In this document: piece after piece, positions 1 through 13,200 of the stretch
Layout: the number at the start of each line of letters is the position of its first letter
Position numbering within the stretch: position 1 is the stretch's first letter
Assembly (NCBI GenBank): GCA_941918925.1
Contig: OW799234.1
Coordinates: 41,756,412-41,820,411 of the forward strand
Direction: 5' to 3'
From: Phyto melanocephala
Lineage: Eukaryota > Arthropoda > Insecta > Diptera > Rhinophoridae
Length of the DNA stretch: 64,000 nucleotides
The notes under the pieces: model-generated
The model's input: only the letters and a program-made list of their open reading frames with translations
What the model was told of the DNA's origin: nothing
The model's database searches: none
Position numbers and translations under genes: made by a program

Positions 1-240
1 GCATTTTAACATAATTCGGCTACGCTGAATCCAGTGGTGCCCACGGTTTTTTAAGATTGGCTCTGGTTTTCGAGATATACCGTTATTTCGAAAATGGAGG
101 AGGTTGCACATCTTATGTTCGCGTAACTCAAAAACGCTTTAGCTTATTAAAAAAACTTAAAAAACCGAAAATCCGCAATAAAATTTTCTTTAAGAAAAGT
201 AAAATTTCTTTCTAATATCCGCAGTCGTTTTAGAAACATA
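1..240. other. no gene recognised
   Basis: No coding signal was seen. The stretch GATTGGCTCTGGTTTTCGAG resembles a piece near 24712-24733 (GATTGGTTCTAGTTTTCGGG), so part of it may be repetitive. Confidence 0.4.
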
Positions 241-2545
241 TTTTTGTACCCTTCACACAGTGAAAAAGGGTATATATAGGTTTGTCATTCCGTGTGAAAT
301 TTCTACAATTTTGATTTCCGACCCCATAAAGTATATATTTTCCGAAAGCTTATGAATAGGGGAGTCGATTAAGCCCTGTCAGTCTGTCCGTCTGACCGTC
401 TGTCCGTGTGTATGTTGAAATCAACTTTTTGAAGCCCCCCGACATAGGTTGGACCCGGATAAGGTATTAAAATATCAGAAATATTCGGGAGTAGATCGCT
501 ATTGAAAATCAGAAACATCGGTACATAAACAACTGAGATATGAGCAAAAACCCACGACCACCTCGATTTTTTTTCACAAAAACAACATTACAACACCAAC
601 ATACATACAAACGTGCATACTGGTTAGAGAAAACGTGGCATCGAATCCCAACTGAGCCAAAAAAAATTTTTTTTTGATTTTTTAAAAAATTTTTTTTTAA
701 TTATTTTTATTTTTTATTTAATATATTATTTATATTTTTTTATTATATTTTTTTTTTAATTTTTTTTTTATTTTTTTTTTTTTATTTTTTTTTTGTTTTA
801 TATATGTATGTATATTATATATATAATAATTTTTTTTTTTTAGTTTTTTTATACCCTTCACACAGTGAAAAAGGGTATATATAGGTTTGTCATTCCGTGT
901 GAAATTTCTACAATTTTCATTTCCGACCCCATAAAGTATATATTTTCTGAAAGCTTATGAATAGGGGAGTCGATTAAGCCCTGTCAGTCTGTCAGTCTGT
1001 CCGTCTGACCGTCTGTCCGTGTGTATGTTGAAATCAACTTTTTGAAGCCCCCCGACATAGGTTGGACCCGGGTAAGGTATTAAAATATCAGAAATATTCG
1101 GGAGTAGATCGGTATTGAAAATCAGAAACATCGGTTTATAAACAACTGAGATATGAGCAAAAACCCACGACCACCTCGATTTTTTTTCACAAAAACAACA
1201 TTACAACAACAACATACATACGGAAAACGTGGCATCGAATCCCAACTGAGCCAAAAAAAATTTTTTTTTTAGTTTTTATACCCTTCACCTGTGGTGCACA
1301 AGGGTATATATAGCTTTGTCATTCCGTTTGTAATTTCTACAATTTTCATTTCCGACCCCATAAAGTATATATTTTCTGAAAGCTTATGAAGAGAGGAGTC
1401 GATTAAGCCCTGACCGTCTGTCCGTCTGTCCGTCTGTCCGTCTGTCCGTGTGTTGGTTGAAATCAACTTTTAGAAGCAACTATATGTTCCTCAGATCTGT
1501 ATATGGTATCAATCTCTTGGAAATATCCAGGAATGAATCGCTATTGAAATTCAGCACAATCGCCCCATAACTTTCTGAGATATGAGCAAAAAACCACGAC
1601 CACCTCGTTTTTTTCACAATTACAACAACAACATAGATACATGTAAAAAACATACCAAACAAAAAAAATTACAAAAAAAAAAAAATATATTAAAAATAAG
1701 AAAAAAATAATAAAAAAAACTACAAAAAAAAATTTTTAAAAAATTTAAAAAAAAATTAAAAAAAAATTTTTAAAAATTTTTCTAAAAAAATTTTTTAAAA
1801 AAATTTAAAAAAAATAATAAAATATAAATAATATATTAAATAAAATAAAATTTTTTTGGCTCAGCTGCGATTCGATGCCACATTTACAAACAATTGTTAT
1901 TGCATGACTACACGTTGTGAAGGGTATATAAGATTCGGCACGGCCGAATATAGCACTGTTACTTGTTTTTTTTTATTTTTTTTTTTTTATTTTTTATTTA
2001 ATATATTATATTTATTTTTATTATTATTTTTTTTTATTTTTTTTTTTTAATTTTTTTTATTTTTTTTTTGTTTTATATATATTATATATATAAAATTTTT
2101 TTTTTAAATTTTTTTTTTAATATTTTTTTTAATTTTTTTTTTTTAATTTTTTTTTAAATTTTTTTTTTTATTTTTTTTTTTTGTTTCTTTAACATACATA
2201 CGTGAATTTATAATTTTTCAATGGGATGTTTTTATATATGTATGTACGTATTTCATATGAGATGAATGGTGACACAAACTACTGTTATTGCATGACTACA
2301 CGTTGTGAAGGGTATATAAGATTCGGAACGGCCGAATATAGCGCTCTTACTTGTTTTTAAATTTTTTTTTAAATTTTTTTTTAAAATTTTTTTTTTTATT
2401 TTTTTTTTCGTTTTTTTAACATACATACGTGTACGTATTTCATATGGGATGAATGGTGATACAAGCAACTGTTATTGCACGACTACACGTTGTGAAGGGT
2501 ATATAAGATTCGGCATGGCCGAATATAGCACTCTTACTTGTTTTT
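241..2545 (+). repeat. cluster of TATACCC-family non-coding repeats
   Basis: Three 5' ends are present, near 243, 847 and 1262. They carry a short hairpin (TATACCCTTCAC...GGGTATATATAG) followed by TTTGTCATTCCG and CTGTCCGTCTG tracts. Three 3' ends are also present, near 1967, 2358 and 2542. These carry GAAGGGTATATAAGATTCGG, a GCCGAATATAG palindrome and a final CTTACTTGTTTT. Long T/A homopolymer stretches fill the middle. I read this as nested or tandem copies. No protein is encoded; short open frames here are homopolymer artefacts. Confidence 0.8.
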
Positions 2546-3100
2546 TATATTAATTGTTTTATCAAAATTTCAGAATTTTTGTTTTTTAAAAATTCATAAA
2601 ACATTAAAAAATGCAGCTAGGCTTCTAATTTTTTGCAGACATAAAAAAAACGAAGCTGCAAATAAAACAAGCTATAAATAATTAAAATCTGTGAGCAACT
2701 TTTGATTTTATTTTTTTCTCAAAAGTCGAAAAATTTTAATTAATTTAAGAATTTCATAAATCGCAATATTTATATGGGAGCTCCCCTAAGAAGTTACCGA
2801 TTTAAAAATTCTTAGATTAAGAAATAAAGTCATAAATACTTACATCTTTGTATTTTATTGTGCTTACAAAACCACATAAATCGGTCTTTTATTGTGCGGT
2901 CAAAACCGCACTAGTCGGTCTTGTAAAAAACTTAAATAACATAATCTATTGTTATACCTGGAACAGGTAGAAATATTAATCATCCTTTTTTTTACAAAAC
3001 ATGGTCATGAAGGTACTTTGATTAAAAAAAATTACAGTACACTGTCATATGGAAAGTTATTAGTGAAGTTTAAAGCCTTTGACAGTCTTGTATCTAATCA
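2546..3100. other. AT-rich DNA with no recognised feature
   Basis: No coding signal, RNA gene or repeat ends were recognised. It lies between the TATACCC repeat cluster and the first CYVCG gene copy. Confidence 0.4.
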
Positions 3101-3120
3101 GTTATATTGAAATATCTAAG

Positions 3121-4050
3121 ATGGAGACGTGTAAAAAGTTTAATTACTTTTGTTATGTGTGTGGGAAATATAAAAATATGCCAAGCCTCCGTAAAATCAC
3201 TATTGAAACAAGTACCTTGTATGAATCATATTTTTTTAAGTGTTATATATTGTAAGAGTTGGACACCATCAATAGTGTGTGTATACTGCATTTACCATTT
3301 AAATAAGTGGGGGGAAAATGGAGACGCCATGCCATTTGGTGTTCCAATGATTTGGAGAGATCCCATAGTTCATGTTGAAGATGAGTGTTATGCGTGCATA
3401 AATTATACAGCGGGTATAAACAGAAGAAAAATTACATATATCTTATACTGAAACAGAATATGCTCGATTTCCGCTGCCACATTCTGATGAAATTCCTGTT
3501 CCGGATAGCCAAATACCAACAGAACATATTCCTTCAATAATTCATTCTATTGAAGCGGGTGGACCAGCTACTTAAATGTATCAACCGTCATTCATCACGG
3601 TTCCAAGCAGTTACAATGAAATCACGCAAGATCGTCTGGATATAATAAAACGGCGTCTAAAATTATCTCAACGACAGAGCATTCTCTTGACAGAAGAGCT
3701 AAAACGAGCTAATATTGTAGCACTAGGTGTACCAATATACGGGGCTATCAATCGCCATAGACGATTTACGATTTTTTTTAAATCTATTGAGAATAATTCT
3801 ATCGCGTATTGTACTGACATCCGCGGCTTGGTTTTAACAATGCAAAATGAATATAATCCTGGAGATTGGCGCTTATTCATTGATTCTTCCAAAAGTTGCA
3901 GTTGCAGTGCTACATGTCACTAATTTAAAAAGTCCTATTCCGATAGCACTAAGCACAAATACTACATACGCATCAATGAAAAAAATAATACAGTTAATTA
4001 AATATGAAGACCACAAGTGGAAAATACTACGCAAAATTTTTTTCTCATTT
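3121..4050 (+). pseudogene. CYVCG-family mobile gene, copy 1 (broken)
   Basis: The start ATGGAGACG leads into FCYVCGKY. After a frameshift come KSWTPSIVCVYC, PFGVPMIW and DECYAC, then HSDEIPVP in another frame. Next is YNPGDWRLFIDSSKS, then after a small deletion the fragment YEDHKWKI. The same motif order occurs in the copies near 28150 and 53150, so this is one family. At least three frame changes and a missing C-terminal half make it non-functional. The function of the family is unknown to me. See the finding on a possible RNase H-like transposase. Confidence 0.72.
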
Positions 4051-4054
4051 CAAG

Positions 4055-4200
4055 TCAGATTGCTGCTAAACTGCTGTATTAGCACTTAGACAAACTTCTT
4101 TTAACTAGTATTTCACACATGCATTTGTTTTGCTGTGAATATATCCAGTTGCATTTTCAATTGTTTTGCTTGTGCTATGCAATTTTTAGCAGCAATCTTA
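4055..4200. mobile_element. possible 146-bp MITE
   Basis: AGATTGCTGCTAAA near 4057 is mirrored by TTTTTAGCAGCAATCTT near 4184-4200, enclosing AT-rich non-coding DNA. No clear target duplication was identified. Confidence 0.35.
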
Positions 4201-4648
4201 AATGTTTTTTTTATTTGCTGCTGGCAGTGTTATTGATTTACTTATTCTTTTGCAATTGAAGTACTGTTACTTGAGAATGGAAAAGGGTACAATGATTTAT
4301 GTATATGCAATTATCTTCATTCGTTAGGAATTTTGCTAGAGAAATAAAAGTTTAAAATCTGAGTCTTGCTGTGTGAACACGAAATTAATTTCAAAAGAAA
4401 ATTTGAAATATTTTTTTAATAAATGCTCCATAATAAGAACGAGAACATAAATCAAACCTTTTCGTTTTTTATGGCTTGACAATTGAGTTTTTTCGTCAGC
4501 TAGGCGTCATTCTTCTAAATTTTAATATATGTAAGTACGTATATACTTAATTACGTTTTTTGTAGAAAAATATTCCATCATTTAAAAACGTTATTTATCT
4601 AGCTACTAAACAAACACTACGTTAATAGTAACGATACAATTACATTTC
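4201..4648. other. no gene recognised
   Basis: AT-rich intervening DNA. Nothing could be supported beyond short homopolymer runs. Confidence 0.35.
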
Positions 4649-4725
4649 GTCGTTCTCAAATTATTGTGTTCTATAGGTATATGTTTTATGTGTCACATAG
4701 AACACAATAACTTGTGAAAGACGAT
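4649..4725. repeat. short palindromic element, copy 1
   Basis: The inverted arms CGTCGTTCTCAAATTATTG and CAATAACTTGTGAAAGACG surround an inner TGTTCTAT/ATAGAACA palindrome and a loop with GGTATATGTTTTATGTG. A second copy in the opposite orientation is at 9905-9979. Confidence 0.6.
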
Positions 4726-4771
4726 TTGTTAAAGTTACATTTGTTTCATCAATTACATACAGCCAGAATAA

Positions 4772-5755
4772 GAACAAGTAAGAGCGCTATATTCGGCCGT
4801 GCCGAATCTTATATACCCTTCACAACATGTAGTCATAAAATAAAAGTAGTTTGTGTCACCATTCATCCCATATGAAATACGTACATACATATATAAAAAC
4901 ATCCCATTGTAAAATTATAAATTCACGTATGTATGTTAAAAAAACGAAAAAAAAATTAAAAAAAAATTTAAAAAAAAAATTTAAAAAAAAATAAAAAAAA
5001 TTTAAAAAAAAATTTAAAAAAAATAAAAAAAAAATTATTATATATAATTATAATTATTATATATAAAACAAAAAAAAAATAAAAAAAAATTAAAAAAAAA
5101 CAAGTAACAGTGCTATATTCGGCCGTGCCGAATCTTATATACCCTTCACAACGTGTAGTCATGCAATAACAATTGTTTGTATCACCATTCATCCCATATA
5201 AACTACGTGCATACGTACACGTAAGAATAAATGTGGCATCGAATCCCAGCTGAGCCAAAAAAATTTTATTTTATTTTATTTAATATATTATTTATATTTT
5301 ATTATTTTTTTTTATATTTTTTTTAAATTTTTTTAAAATTTTTTTTTGTAATTTTTTTTTGTTTGGTATGTTTTTTACATGTATCTATGTATGTATGTTG
5401 TTGTTGTAATTGTGAAAAAAAACGAGGTGGTCGTGGTTTTTTGCTCATATCTCAGAAAGTTATGGGGCGATTGTGCTGAATTTCAATAGCGATTCATTCC
5501 TGGATATTTCCAAGAGATTGATACCATATACAGATCTGAGGAACATATAGTTGCTTCTAAAAGTTGATTTCAACCAACACACGGACAGACGGGCAGACGG
5601 TCAGACGGACAGACTGACAGGGCTTAATCGACTCCCCTATTCATAAGCTTTCAGTAAATATATACTTTATGGGGTCGGAAATCAAAATTGTAGAAATTTC
5701 ACACGGAATGACAAACCTATATATACCCTTTTTCACTGTGTGAAGGGTATAAAAA
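4772..5755 (-). repeat. TATACCC-family repeats, minus orientation
   Basis: It starts with AACAAGTAAGAGCGC and GCCGTGCCGAATCTTATATA. A second such 3' end lies at 5100. It ends with CACTGTGTGAAGGGTATAAA at 5755. It is inverted relative to the 241-2545 cluster, so the two could fold back around the 2.2 kb between them. Confidence 0.75.
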
Positions 5756-8170
5756 TAACAAAAGTACTTATAGTGAACCATCAATATTTGTTGATATTTG
5801 TTTCAGCGAAACATAGAAAAACAAATTTGTTACTCGAGTAAGATCTTACTCTCATTTTACCAACTCACACCATCAGGGCTGCCGTTTTTGGTTATTTCTA
5901 ACCAAAAGTGGTTATTTTTTTCCTTTATGTGGAGATGTGAATATTTTTCTCATTTTGGTTATTTTTTTGCCAAAATAATGATACACATGTACATATTTTT
6001 TGTTATACTTTTTATGCCTTTATGTTCTTCAAAATTCAGTATTGCTACCAGGGCAACTGAAAATAAAACAGCTGTGACTAAAATCGCTAGTGCAGCCACC
6101 TATTATGAATTCGCCTTGATTGCTACTCACTTGTTTACAATACTTTTCTTTTACAATACTGTCATCAGGCTTTAAATTTACTAAATGATCGCAACTCTGT
6201 ACTACAGAAATGGCATGTCTTTTGCAATGTTGGCAACATTCAATTAAAAGATTTTACAAAGTAAATTTTTATAAGCAATATGCACGTAAGTTATTGTTTG
6301 TGTAAAAATACTGTTCGGCTGTCAAATACAAAAACTAAACGTGTGAAGAAAAACAAAATCCAACAAAAAAAACGGAAAACTAAACGAGAAAAAATTAATC
6401 AGCTTCCGACTGGCATAGTTCAATGGGCATTGAACTATTGCTTGCAAATCAAGAATTTTTAATAAGTAAATCTATGGTCTCAAACTATTATACCCTGTTC
6501 AGACAGATATTTTTAATTGTTTCAATTTTGTGTTATTTAGTTAAAATAAGTGTTCACTCATACTCAATTTATCTTACTCCATTAGCATTTGATAGCTGTA
6601 AAAATACGATGTATGTAAACCAAATCAAATAATGCCTTCTCTTCAGTTTTTTCCTGTTCATAAAATATATTTACAATTATATTTATATATATAAATATGT
6701 ATATATATAAAATATGTATATATATAAAATATGTATATATATAAAATATGTATGTTAGAAATGCCACTTGTAGAATTTTTTTCTCACTGAACTTACTTCT
6801 TAAGAGTTGTATTTCGAGTTTTGGACAATAATTGAAACAATAAAGTATAAATTTCTCAATTTAAAAGTAATTTTTATTATGGTAAATTGAGCTCAATAAA
6901 GGCCTTTAAATTGCGAGAATATTATAAATTGATTATTAAGGCGCGTGTGTGAACATAGTATTATACTGTGAACTGCAAATTTTGTTTACTTTATATTAAA
7001 ACTGTTATTTTTTATGTATGTACATACATATACAAGCGTTAACTTATTAAATACATATGTAGGTAAAATAATTATATTTGTTTCGTTATTATTATTATTA
7101 TTAATTGTATTCAAATCACATGTGTTACATTATAAATATGTATGCAATTAAATGTTCTTTAATAAAAATACTACAAATTAAAATTTGGTTATTTTTTTTT
7201 TTTCATTTGGTAACTTTTAAAGCGAATCTTGGTTGAAAAAATTTATTTGTTGTGGCAGCACTGCACACCATATTCAACTGGAGAGAACACCAATACCAAC
7301 TTGTAACAAAAACACGAAAATACTTATCAATATGCACTCAAAGCTGAAAAACACACAACCTGATGTAAACAGTTGTATCTGTGCACGTCTTTAATAAATA
7401 CTTCTTAATATGTATGTATATAAATATGTATTCTTTTTTGTATCAAAAAGTTCGTTATATTCAATTGCAGAAGTTTCAACGCAACGACAAGCAGCAACAT
7501 CCCTGTTTTTAGGTGTTTTATTCCTAATGAGATGTTTTTTTTCTAATATAAATACATACATATGTATACAACAAATTATTTGAACTGTTTTTATGTTTTA
7601 CTTTTTAATGAAATCTGGTTTTTCGTTTTTCTATTACACAAACATATGTATTAAAAGAATTAATTGAATACAATTTAAAGATTTTACTTTTTTTCTGTTG
7701 TTTATTGAAAAAGACATTTTTTCCCCTTTGTAATGTTTTAAAATAAAAAAATATCTTTCAACCATTTTTCGATTTGTTTTTTCAGATTTGACTTTTTCTT
7801 GGGTTTTTTTTTTCTTAATTTTTTAGTATACAAATTGATTTGTTCGGTTCTTTCATTACATTTTTTTAAAATTTTATATTGAAAAAGCACTTTGCTTTTC
7901 TCTACGAAGTATTGGGTAAATTCTTCTCTAATATTCGAAGTTTTATGGCTTATATAAGAACGATGTAAAGTTTTGCACGGTCTGATCATTGCGCCATTCA
8001 CCAGGAAGTGTCATCTGCTGTATAATGGTTAACTAGATTTGTGGTAAAGTATACATAAGTTTTTCGGGTCAACAAATAGTTGTGTAATGCGCAGCACGCA
8101 AGGGTAAATTGTATTTTGAACGGTTCAAGCATAATTTTGGCTACGGGTTATTCAAAAAACGTACCGACAT
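5756..8170. other. gene-poor AT-rich DNA
   Basis: No exon or transposase signal was recognised. It includes a 20-bp tandem repeat (6690-6752) and an ATT microsatellite near 7088-7105. Open frames near 5798 and 7738 have the composition of random AT-rich sequence. Confidence 0.4.
6690..6752. repeat. 20-bp tandem repeat, about 3 units
   Basis: The unit AAATATGTATATATATAA repeats with little change and sits within a wider TA-rich tract. Confidence 0.7.
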
Positions 8171-8174
8171 TACC

Positions 8175-8790
8175 CTAAAAGCATTTTCGATTACTCGCTT
8201 GGATGTAAAGAGGTTGTCCGAAAAACTTCACCATCCGATATCCGTCCATTGGATCCCACATCGATGTATAAAAACTTATAAGTGGCATCGGCAACTGCAA
8301 TGAGCACAACGCTTGTGTGTTCCTACAAAAAATTACTAAAAGAAATGCACTAAAACAAAGCTGACAACAAAAATAATCTTTGTAGTTGAAATAAATACTT
8401 CCAGAATGGGGTGGAACAGTCATTGCAACATGTTTTCCATCCAACGCACCGATACAATTCAGAAAATTACTCTGAAATGGCTTTGCATTCCTTTTTCGTT
8501 GATAGTATCTAAAGTATAATATCAAAATATTAAAAGATAACAATTATAATTAGCTCTGCCTTTAAATAGTGCGGCTGTGGAACTGTATAAAGGGCATCGT
8601 ATGTACGGGAAATAATTCCTGAAATTGTGTTGTGAAGGATACGAAAGACATACTGTAGGGATCTAATACTTTCGCCAGTCGTCAAGTACCGAAGTGTAAC
8701 CATCAAACGTTCAGAAGCTGAAATTGGCTCACGAAGTCTTTTAATTTGTTTTGTTATTTGCGGTGTCACTAATTTCAATTAAAAAGAGTG
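8175..8790 (-). pseudogene. PIF/Harbinger-type transposase (HARBI1-like nuclease) relic
   Basis: The minus-strand segment 8778-8550 encodes ISASERLMVTLRYLTTGESI, then SLQYVFRILHNTISGII, the usual N-terminal part of Harbinger nucleases. After an intron-like break, 8500-8380 encodes [20 protein letters not shown], where GALDGKH holds the first catalytic Asp of the DDE_4 nuclease. Downstream, [14 protein letters not shown] appears in a shifted frame and matches the family's usual YIDVGCNGR-type region. Frameshifts make the gene inactive. The C-terminal part and a Myb-like partner gene were not seen. Confidence 0.8.
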
Positions 8791-9481
8791 GTTTTTATTT
8801 TTGACCTTATTAGTACTTACCAAATGGTCAAACTCGGTAGAACTCATCTGTAAAAGATTTTTGTAAAGTTCTGGAGTCTCTGCTCATAACTCTAATAATA
8901 ATTTTGCACAACACCCTTGCACTATTGCACTAAATTTTTGTGTCGAGGAGTACATGCGTGAAATGTATTGCAATCAATGAAAAACTCAATATCGTAAAAG
9001 TTAGGAGCTTTCTACTTGTGACCATCGACGTGTAACTTTGAAAATAGACAACGCTTCTGCCGCAGTTCTTTTTTCCCTTGTGCTTACACAAATTTTGAAA
9101 GATAAAACAACTGTTTGTCCGAAAAAACATCAAATATTTTCCATTGTTACACTATGGTCGCATTAGGACAATTTTCATAACCTGGCACATAATTTTGTTT
9201 TTTCAGCTGTTTTGTTGTTTGTCGCTCAAAAATATTTTTTTTGCCTTTTTGTTTTGTTTGCTTATGTGAAGAAACTTAAAATGCTTATAACCCCTCAAAT
9301 AATAAAACTACTCTTATGTTGCTTTTTGAATGACAATTTTTATATCCATATATACTTGTAAATTATAAATATGTATCGAGTATATGTATGCATACAATTT
9401 ATGTATATCTTATAGCTTTAATTTTACTATGAAAAAAAAAAAGATTTGTAGTAATTATACTGAACATTTTTATATTTTTAG
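8791..9481. other. intron or intergenic DNA upstream of dome exon A
   Basis: Possible remains of the Harbinger element's 5' side may be here. No exon carrying a signal peptide was identified. A poly-A run at 9430-9441 precedes the acceptor of dome exon A. Confidence 0.35.
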
Positions 9482-9593
9482 ATTTTAAACGACACAACTA
9501 TAGTTTACATGTTGCGAAATGCTAAAGAACAAGATCGTTATTACATTTGTAAAATTGACTCAAAGGGAATTGGTATTACACATGTATCAGTTG
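9482..9593 (+). CDS. dome: dome exon A (first one visible), N-terminal Ig-like/FN3 strands
   Basis: The exon follows a T-rich acceptor ending TTTTTAG and is followed by the donor GTAAGTT. It reads ILNDTTIVYMLRNAKEQDRY and then YICKIDSKG..., an Ig/FN3-like strand pattern with a YxC motif. It ends in phase 1 (a lone G), completed by GA of the next exon to give glycine. The other two frames contain stops. An initiator methionine is absent, so earlier exons must exist. Confidence 0.75.
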
Positions 9594-10202
9594 GTAAGTT
9601 TTTGTTTATTTATTAATTTTTTACAACGAAAGAGGCAATTAATTATCTTATTTCTTAATCTTCCAAAAACTGACAGCCGTTTCTGCGGTTATTTGTGACG
9701 CTTAACTCGAAATAGTTGGCTTTAGTTTTCCGACTTTTTTTTTATTGTTTTTTTGGATTTTGAAAAATAAACACTTAAAAATTTTATATATTTAAAGGTT
9801 AGAAGAAAAACAAAACAATTTAATTTAATTTTATTGTAGAATTTCGGATTTTCCTTTAAACTGAATCACATAAATCATACCTAAGTTTTGCTAATACACA
9901 TATAGTCGTTCGTAAATTATTGTGTTCTATGTGACATATAAAACCTATACATATAGAACAATAATTTACGAACGACGATATGTCATGGACTTCCCCAGCA
10001 AAATCTTTACTTACCTAGCAGTTAGCAAGTAATATTGGAGATAAACATCAACTAGCTATTTTTCGACCGAATAACTACTTATTTTTGTTTTAGTTGTCCC
10101 AGAAATCATAACTCTCGCAAATGTTCTAACAAAAAGCAATCAAATAAGAAGTTACCAATAAAGCTGAATTAAAATTGAATATTTTTATACTGTTGCTATT
10201 AA

Positions 10203-10254
<52 letters not shown>

Positions 10255-13200
10255 CAAAAACTATAGGTTAGGTTAGGTTGAAAAAGAGGGGCACTAAAAG
10301 CCCAAACCCATGACAGGTAAAAACTTATGCCCAGTTGGCATGTTGAGCGCTCCATATAGAAAACGGAATTCCCAAACAAAAATCATAATTATAATTTCCC
10401 ATAAGTAACGGACTAGCCCAAGGACCCAATTCCCTCAATGTAGTTCCCTATGGATCTCCAGTTCGAGTTCCCCAGGTATTCCAAGGTTGGCATAGTATCC
10501 ACTGTAAAATTTTCGCATCTAATATGCCCAAACGCAGGACAATGACAGAGGTAGTTTACCAAAGTCGCATCCTCTTCCTCGCATGCTCTACATGTCGTTT
10601 CCTCAGACAATTTCATGCGAGCTAGATGGTTCTCAACTACGTATGACCTGTTATTACACTGGTTAGTCTCCTAAGTGTTGGTAAACTTATTCTCTGAATC
10701 TCTTTTTTGATTTCCCAAGATTTGGGTCACCCCATAGTATGTTTGTCACTTTTCCGACATCAGTGCTTTGCCATTTTCTGTCATGTTCCTCTATCGCCCA
10801 ACCTTCAATTTCGTCCTTGAATCGTTTAAAAGGCTTGGCATTTTCCAGAATCATAGAACTCATGTTTTGGATAATTTGTCGGATTTCTCGTTTCCGCTCA
10901 GCCCGTATTATCCCCAAATGTTCGCAATTTTTATGTGAGTTTATCTCGCCCTTGTATTGCAGAACATTCCGAGATTCAACTTGCTCTTTTCTTTATATCC
11001 TCATCACTGACTGGCTATCCAGAAAGACGCGAATCAGGGCTTCGCTATTCGTTTCCTTTATCTATTTTGTTCCTTCGGTAATCGCCATAATCTCAGCCTG
11101 GAAGATAGTATTGTGATCTGGTAGACGGAAGTATTTGCTTCTGTGTCGGCTTAAGTCGTATTTACATGAAGCACTGTATGAATAATGTTGATTCAACATG
11201 CATTACTTTTTTTATACCCTAAATGGTAAAATTTGTCATTCCGTGTGAAACTTCTACAATATTCATTTTCGACCCTACAAAGTATATATTTTTTGGAAGC
11301 CTATGATTATGGAAGTCGATTAAGCATTATCCGTCTGTCCGTCTTACCGTGTGTATGGTATCAAAATATCAGAAATATTCGGGAGCAGATCAGTATTGCT
11401 TAATTGCTCCTTAAATTTCTAAGATATGAGCAAATAAACTAGGCTGTTTTTTTTGATTTTTTTAGTCCTAGTATAATATTTAGACACCATTGTTTATATT
11501 TATAGATTTAGTGTGCCTCTGCCAATATTCATGAAAAATTTGGTGTGACTAATCGGAAAAGTTATTTGTGTTTTTCCTAAAATTTACAAACGGAAATCGA
11601 TATTTTTCAGTTTTTATACAACCGAGAGAGCGAATATGGGGGTTTTTTCATGGGGCAAAAGATCCAAGATGACGTCCTTAAATAAATGGCGAATATATGA
11701 ATCAAATACAGTAGTTACAGCTTTGTCCTCTTTAACCCCCACAATATAGTTCAGGGTGTCCGCCTGAAATATAGTATTGTGATCTGGTAGACGGAAGTAT
11801 TTGCTTCTGTTTCCAGTTTGGTCACCAATCTTTACACCGTCTATATAAATGTCGATTCCATGGGTGCTTCCTATCCTGGTTACTTTATCCCATTCTCATA
11901 TCTCGTTGGGATTTTATCACATATTACTTCCGTAATATTTCCCATCGGTACGATATCTGTTATTCTCTAGTATCTGGTTTTATGCTCCCTTATAAGCCAT
12001 TCATCTTTTGCCATTAATCTTGTAGCAGCTAACGCCGCTTCATATTTTACCTGTATCTTGTTCCGAATAAGAGTGCATATCAGATACGTGCCAATCGCAA
12101 ATTTCATCAATAAAATTTTTAAACATATAGTCACATCAATTACCTCTTCCCTAATTTTGTTAATAAAGGTAGATTTATTACTAGAGTTAAGCTGAATAAG
12201 TTGTTCGCATATAGGAATTTCCATAGGGCGTCACTTATTCTGTTGCAGTTCAAGCTGCCCCAAGTGAGGTAATGCGAATTCGCATCACAGCTTATTAAAA
12301 TATTCCTACCTGTTCTCCTTGCCGATGTTGTAATACTTTTCAAATCCGACGTTGGTGGTAGTGTCGGAGCGTTAGAATGCCAGCATTAAATTGCGTGAGC
12401 CATGAATTAAGGTAGTGGCGTCCGCTGTAGATAAATCTGGGGAAAAAAGAAACTTTAATCCCTTATGACACAGTACACATGTTTTGGGTCGAGACCCAGT
12501 TTTAGCATAAAATAATTGGTAATCACACTCAATCAAGCCAGTGACTCTGTCCTTAACAGTCCAGGGTTCCTGTATGAGAACTATGTGTATCTTACCCTTT
12601 GTTATATTTTCTATCAAAGCTTGTGAAACCGTCCTGCTCCTGGATTTGTGGAACATTATTACCCGCTTCCAGGACATATTACACAATCCTCTCATTTATG
12701 GCGTTCTCTATCTCTTTCTGATGTGCCATTGAAATTTTACCCGATTATAATGCCGAGCCCTGCATCAAGTATATTTTATTATTATTACTATTTAGTGCAA
12801 CTCTATAAAATAATAAACCTAACAATACTACATTTACTATACAACTAAGAATAGAAATAATAAAATAAGAATGTGTAAATAAAAAGAGATTGATTCTTGT
12901 TCGAACGATCAAACAAGCAAGTTGTCATTTATTGGTTTTATATGGCGACCGTGACTAATCACACACATACTTATGTATAAGTTGAACTTAAAATAAAGTG
13001 TGGTTTTTTTACAAACTAAATGGTTTGTTGTTTTGAGAAAAAAGAAGTGAAAAAACAATTAAGAAAAATAAGACAAATTAAATAAAAAGAAACAATTCAT
13101 GTTGCCAGCAACAAGTTTAATAAAACTTAAAAAAAAGCAAAGAAAAAGATTTTAAGAAATACTTAATGAGAAATTAAAAAAAAAACCCCATTGCTTTAAT

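Larger units (their letters stand above)
9594..10258. other. start of dome 8.7-kb intron; palindrome and TA microsatellite
   Basis: It holds the inverted small palindrome at 9905-9979 and a TA microsatellite at about 10206-10255. Nothing else was recognised. Confidence 0.5.
10260..12745 (-). mobile_element. non-LTR retrotransposon (I/LOA-type), 3' part, ORF2 relic
   Basis: Read on the minus strand, the APE endonuclease at 12695-12140 shows SRSRTVSQALIE, IHIVLIQEPW and ISCDANSHYLTWGS. An RNase H piece is near 11100-11150 (KYFRLPDHNTIFQAEIMAI). The C-terminal zinc motif at 10600-10500 is CRACEEEDATLVNYLCHCPA. Most of the reverse transcriptase is missing, and several stops and frameshifts occur. 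The 3' end carries TAACCTAACCTAACC-type sequence (as AGGTTAGGTTAGG on +), shared with 24985-25085. The RNase H domain argues for the I/LOA group. The element continues beyond an LTR insertion at 17208-17960. Confidence 0.78.

Noticed and set aside
1856..2050. F/L-rich open frames (also 4968-5258, 2253-2468)
   Set aside because: Translations of T or A homopolymer runs inside the TATACCC repeats.
5798..6175. 125-codon open frame rich in F, I and Y
   Set aside because: Low-complexity AT-rich frame that imitates membrane helices; no splice or start support as a dome signal exon.
8109..8303. Plus-strand 64-codon frame
   Set aside because: Antisense shadow of the Harbinger nuclease relic.
7000..9400. 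Signal-peptide exon of dome
   Set aside because: Searched for an ATG frame with a hydrophobic core and a phase-0 donor; several chance frames but none convincing.
10739..11116. 125-codon + strand open frame
   Set aside because: Shadow of the LINE ORF2 on the minus strand; its minus translation carries RNase H-type words.
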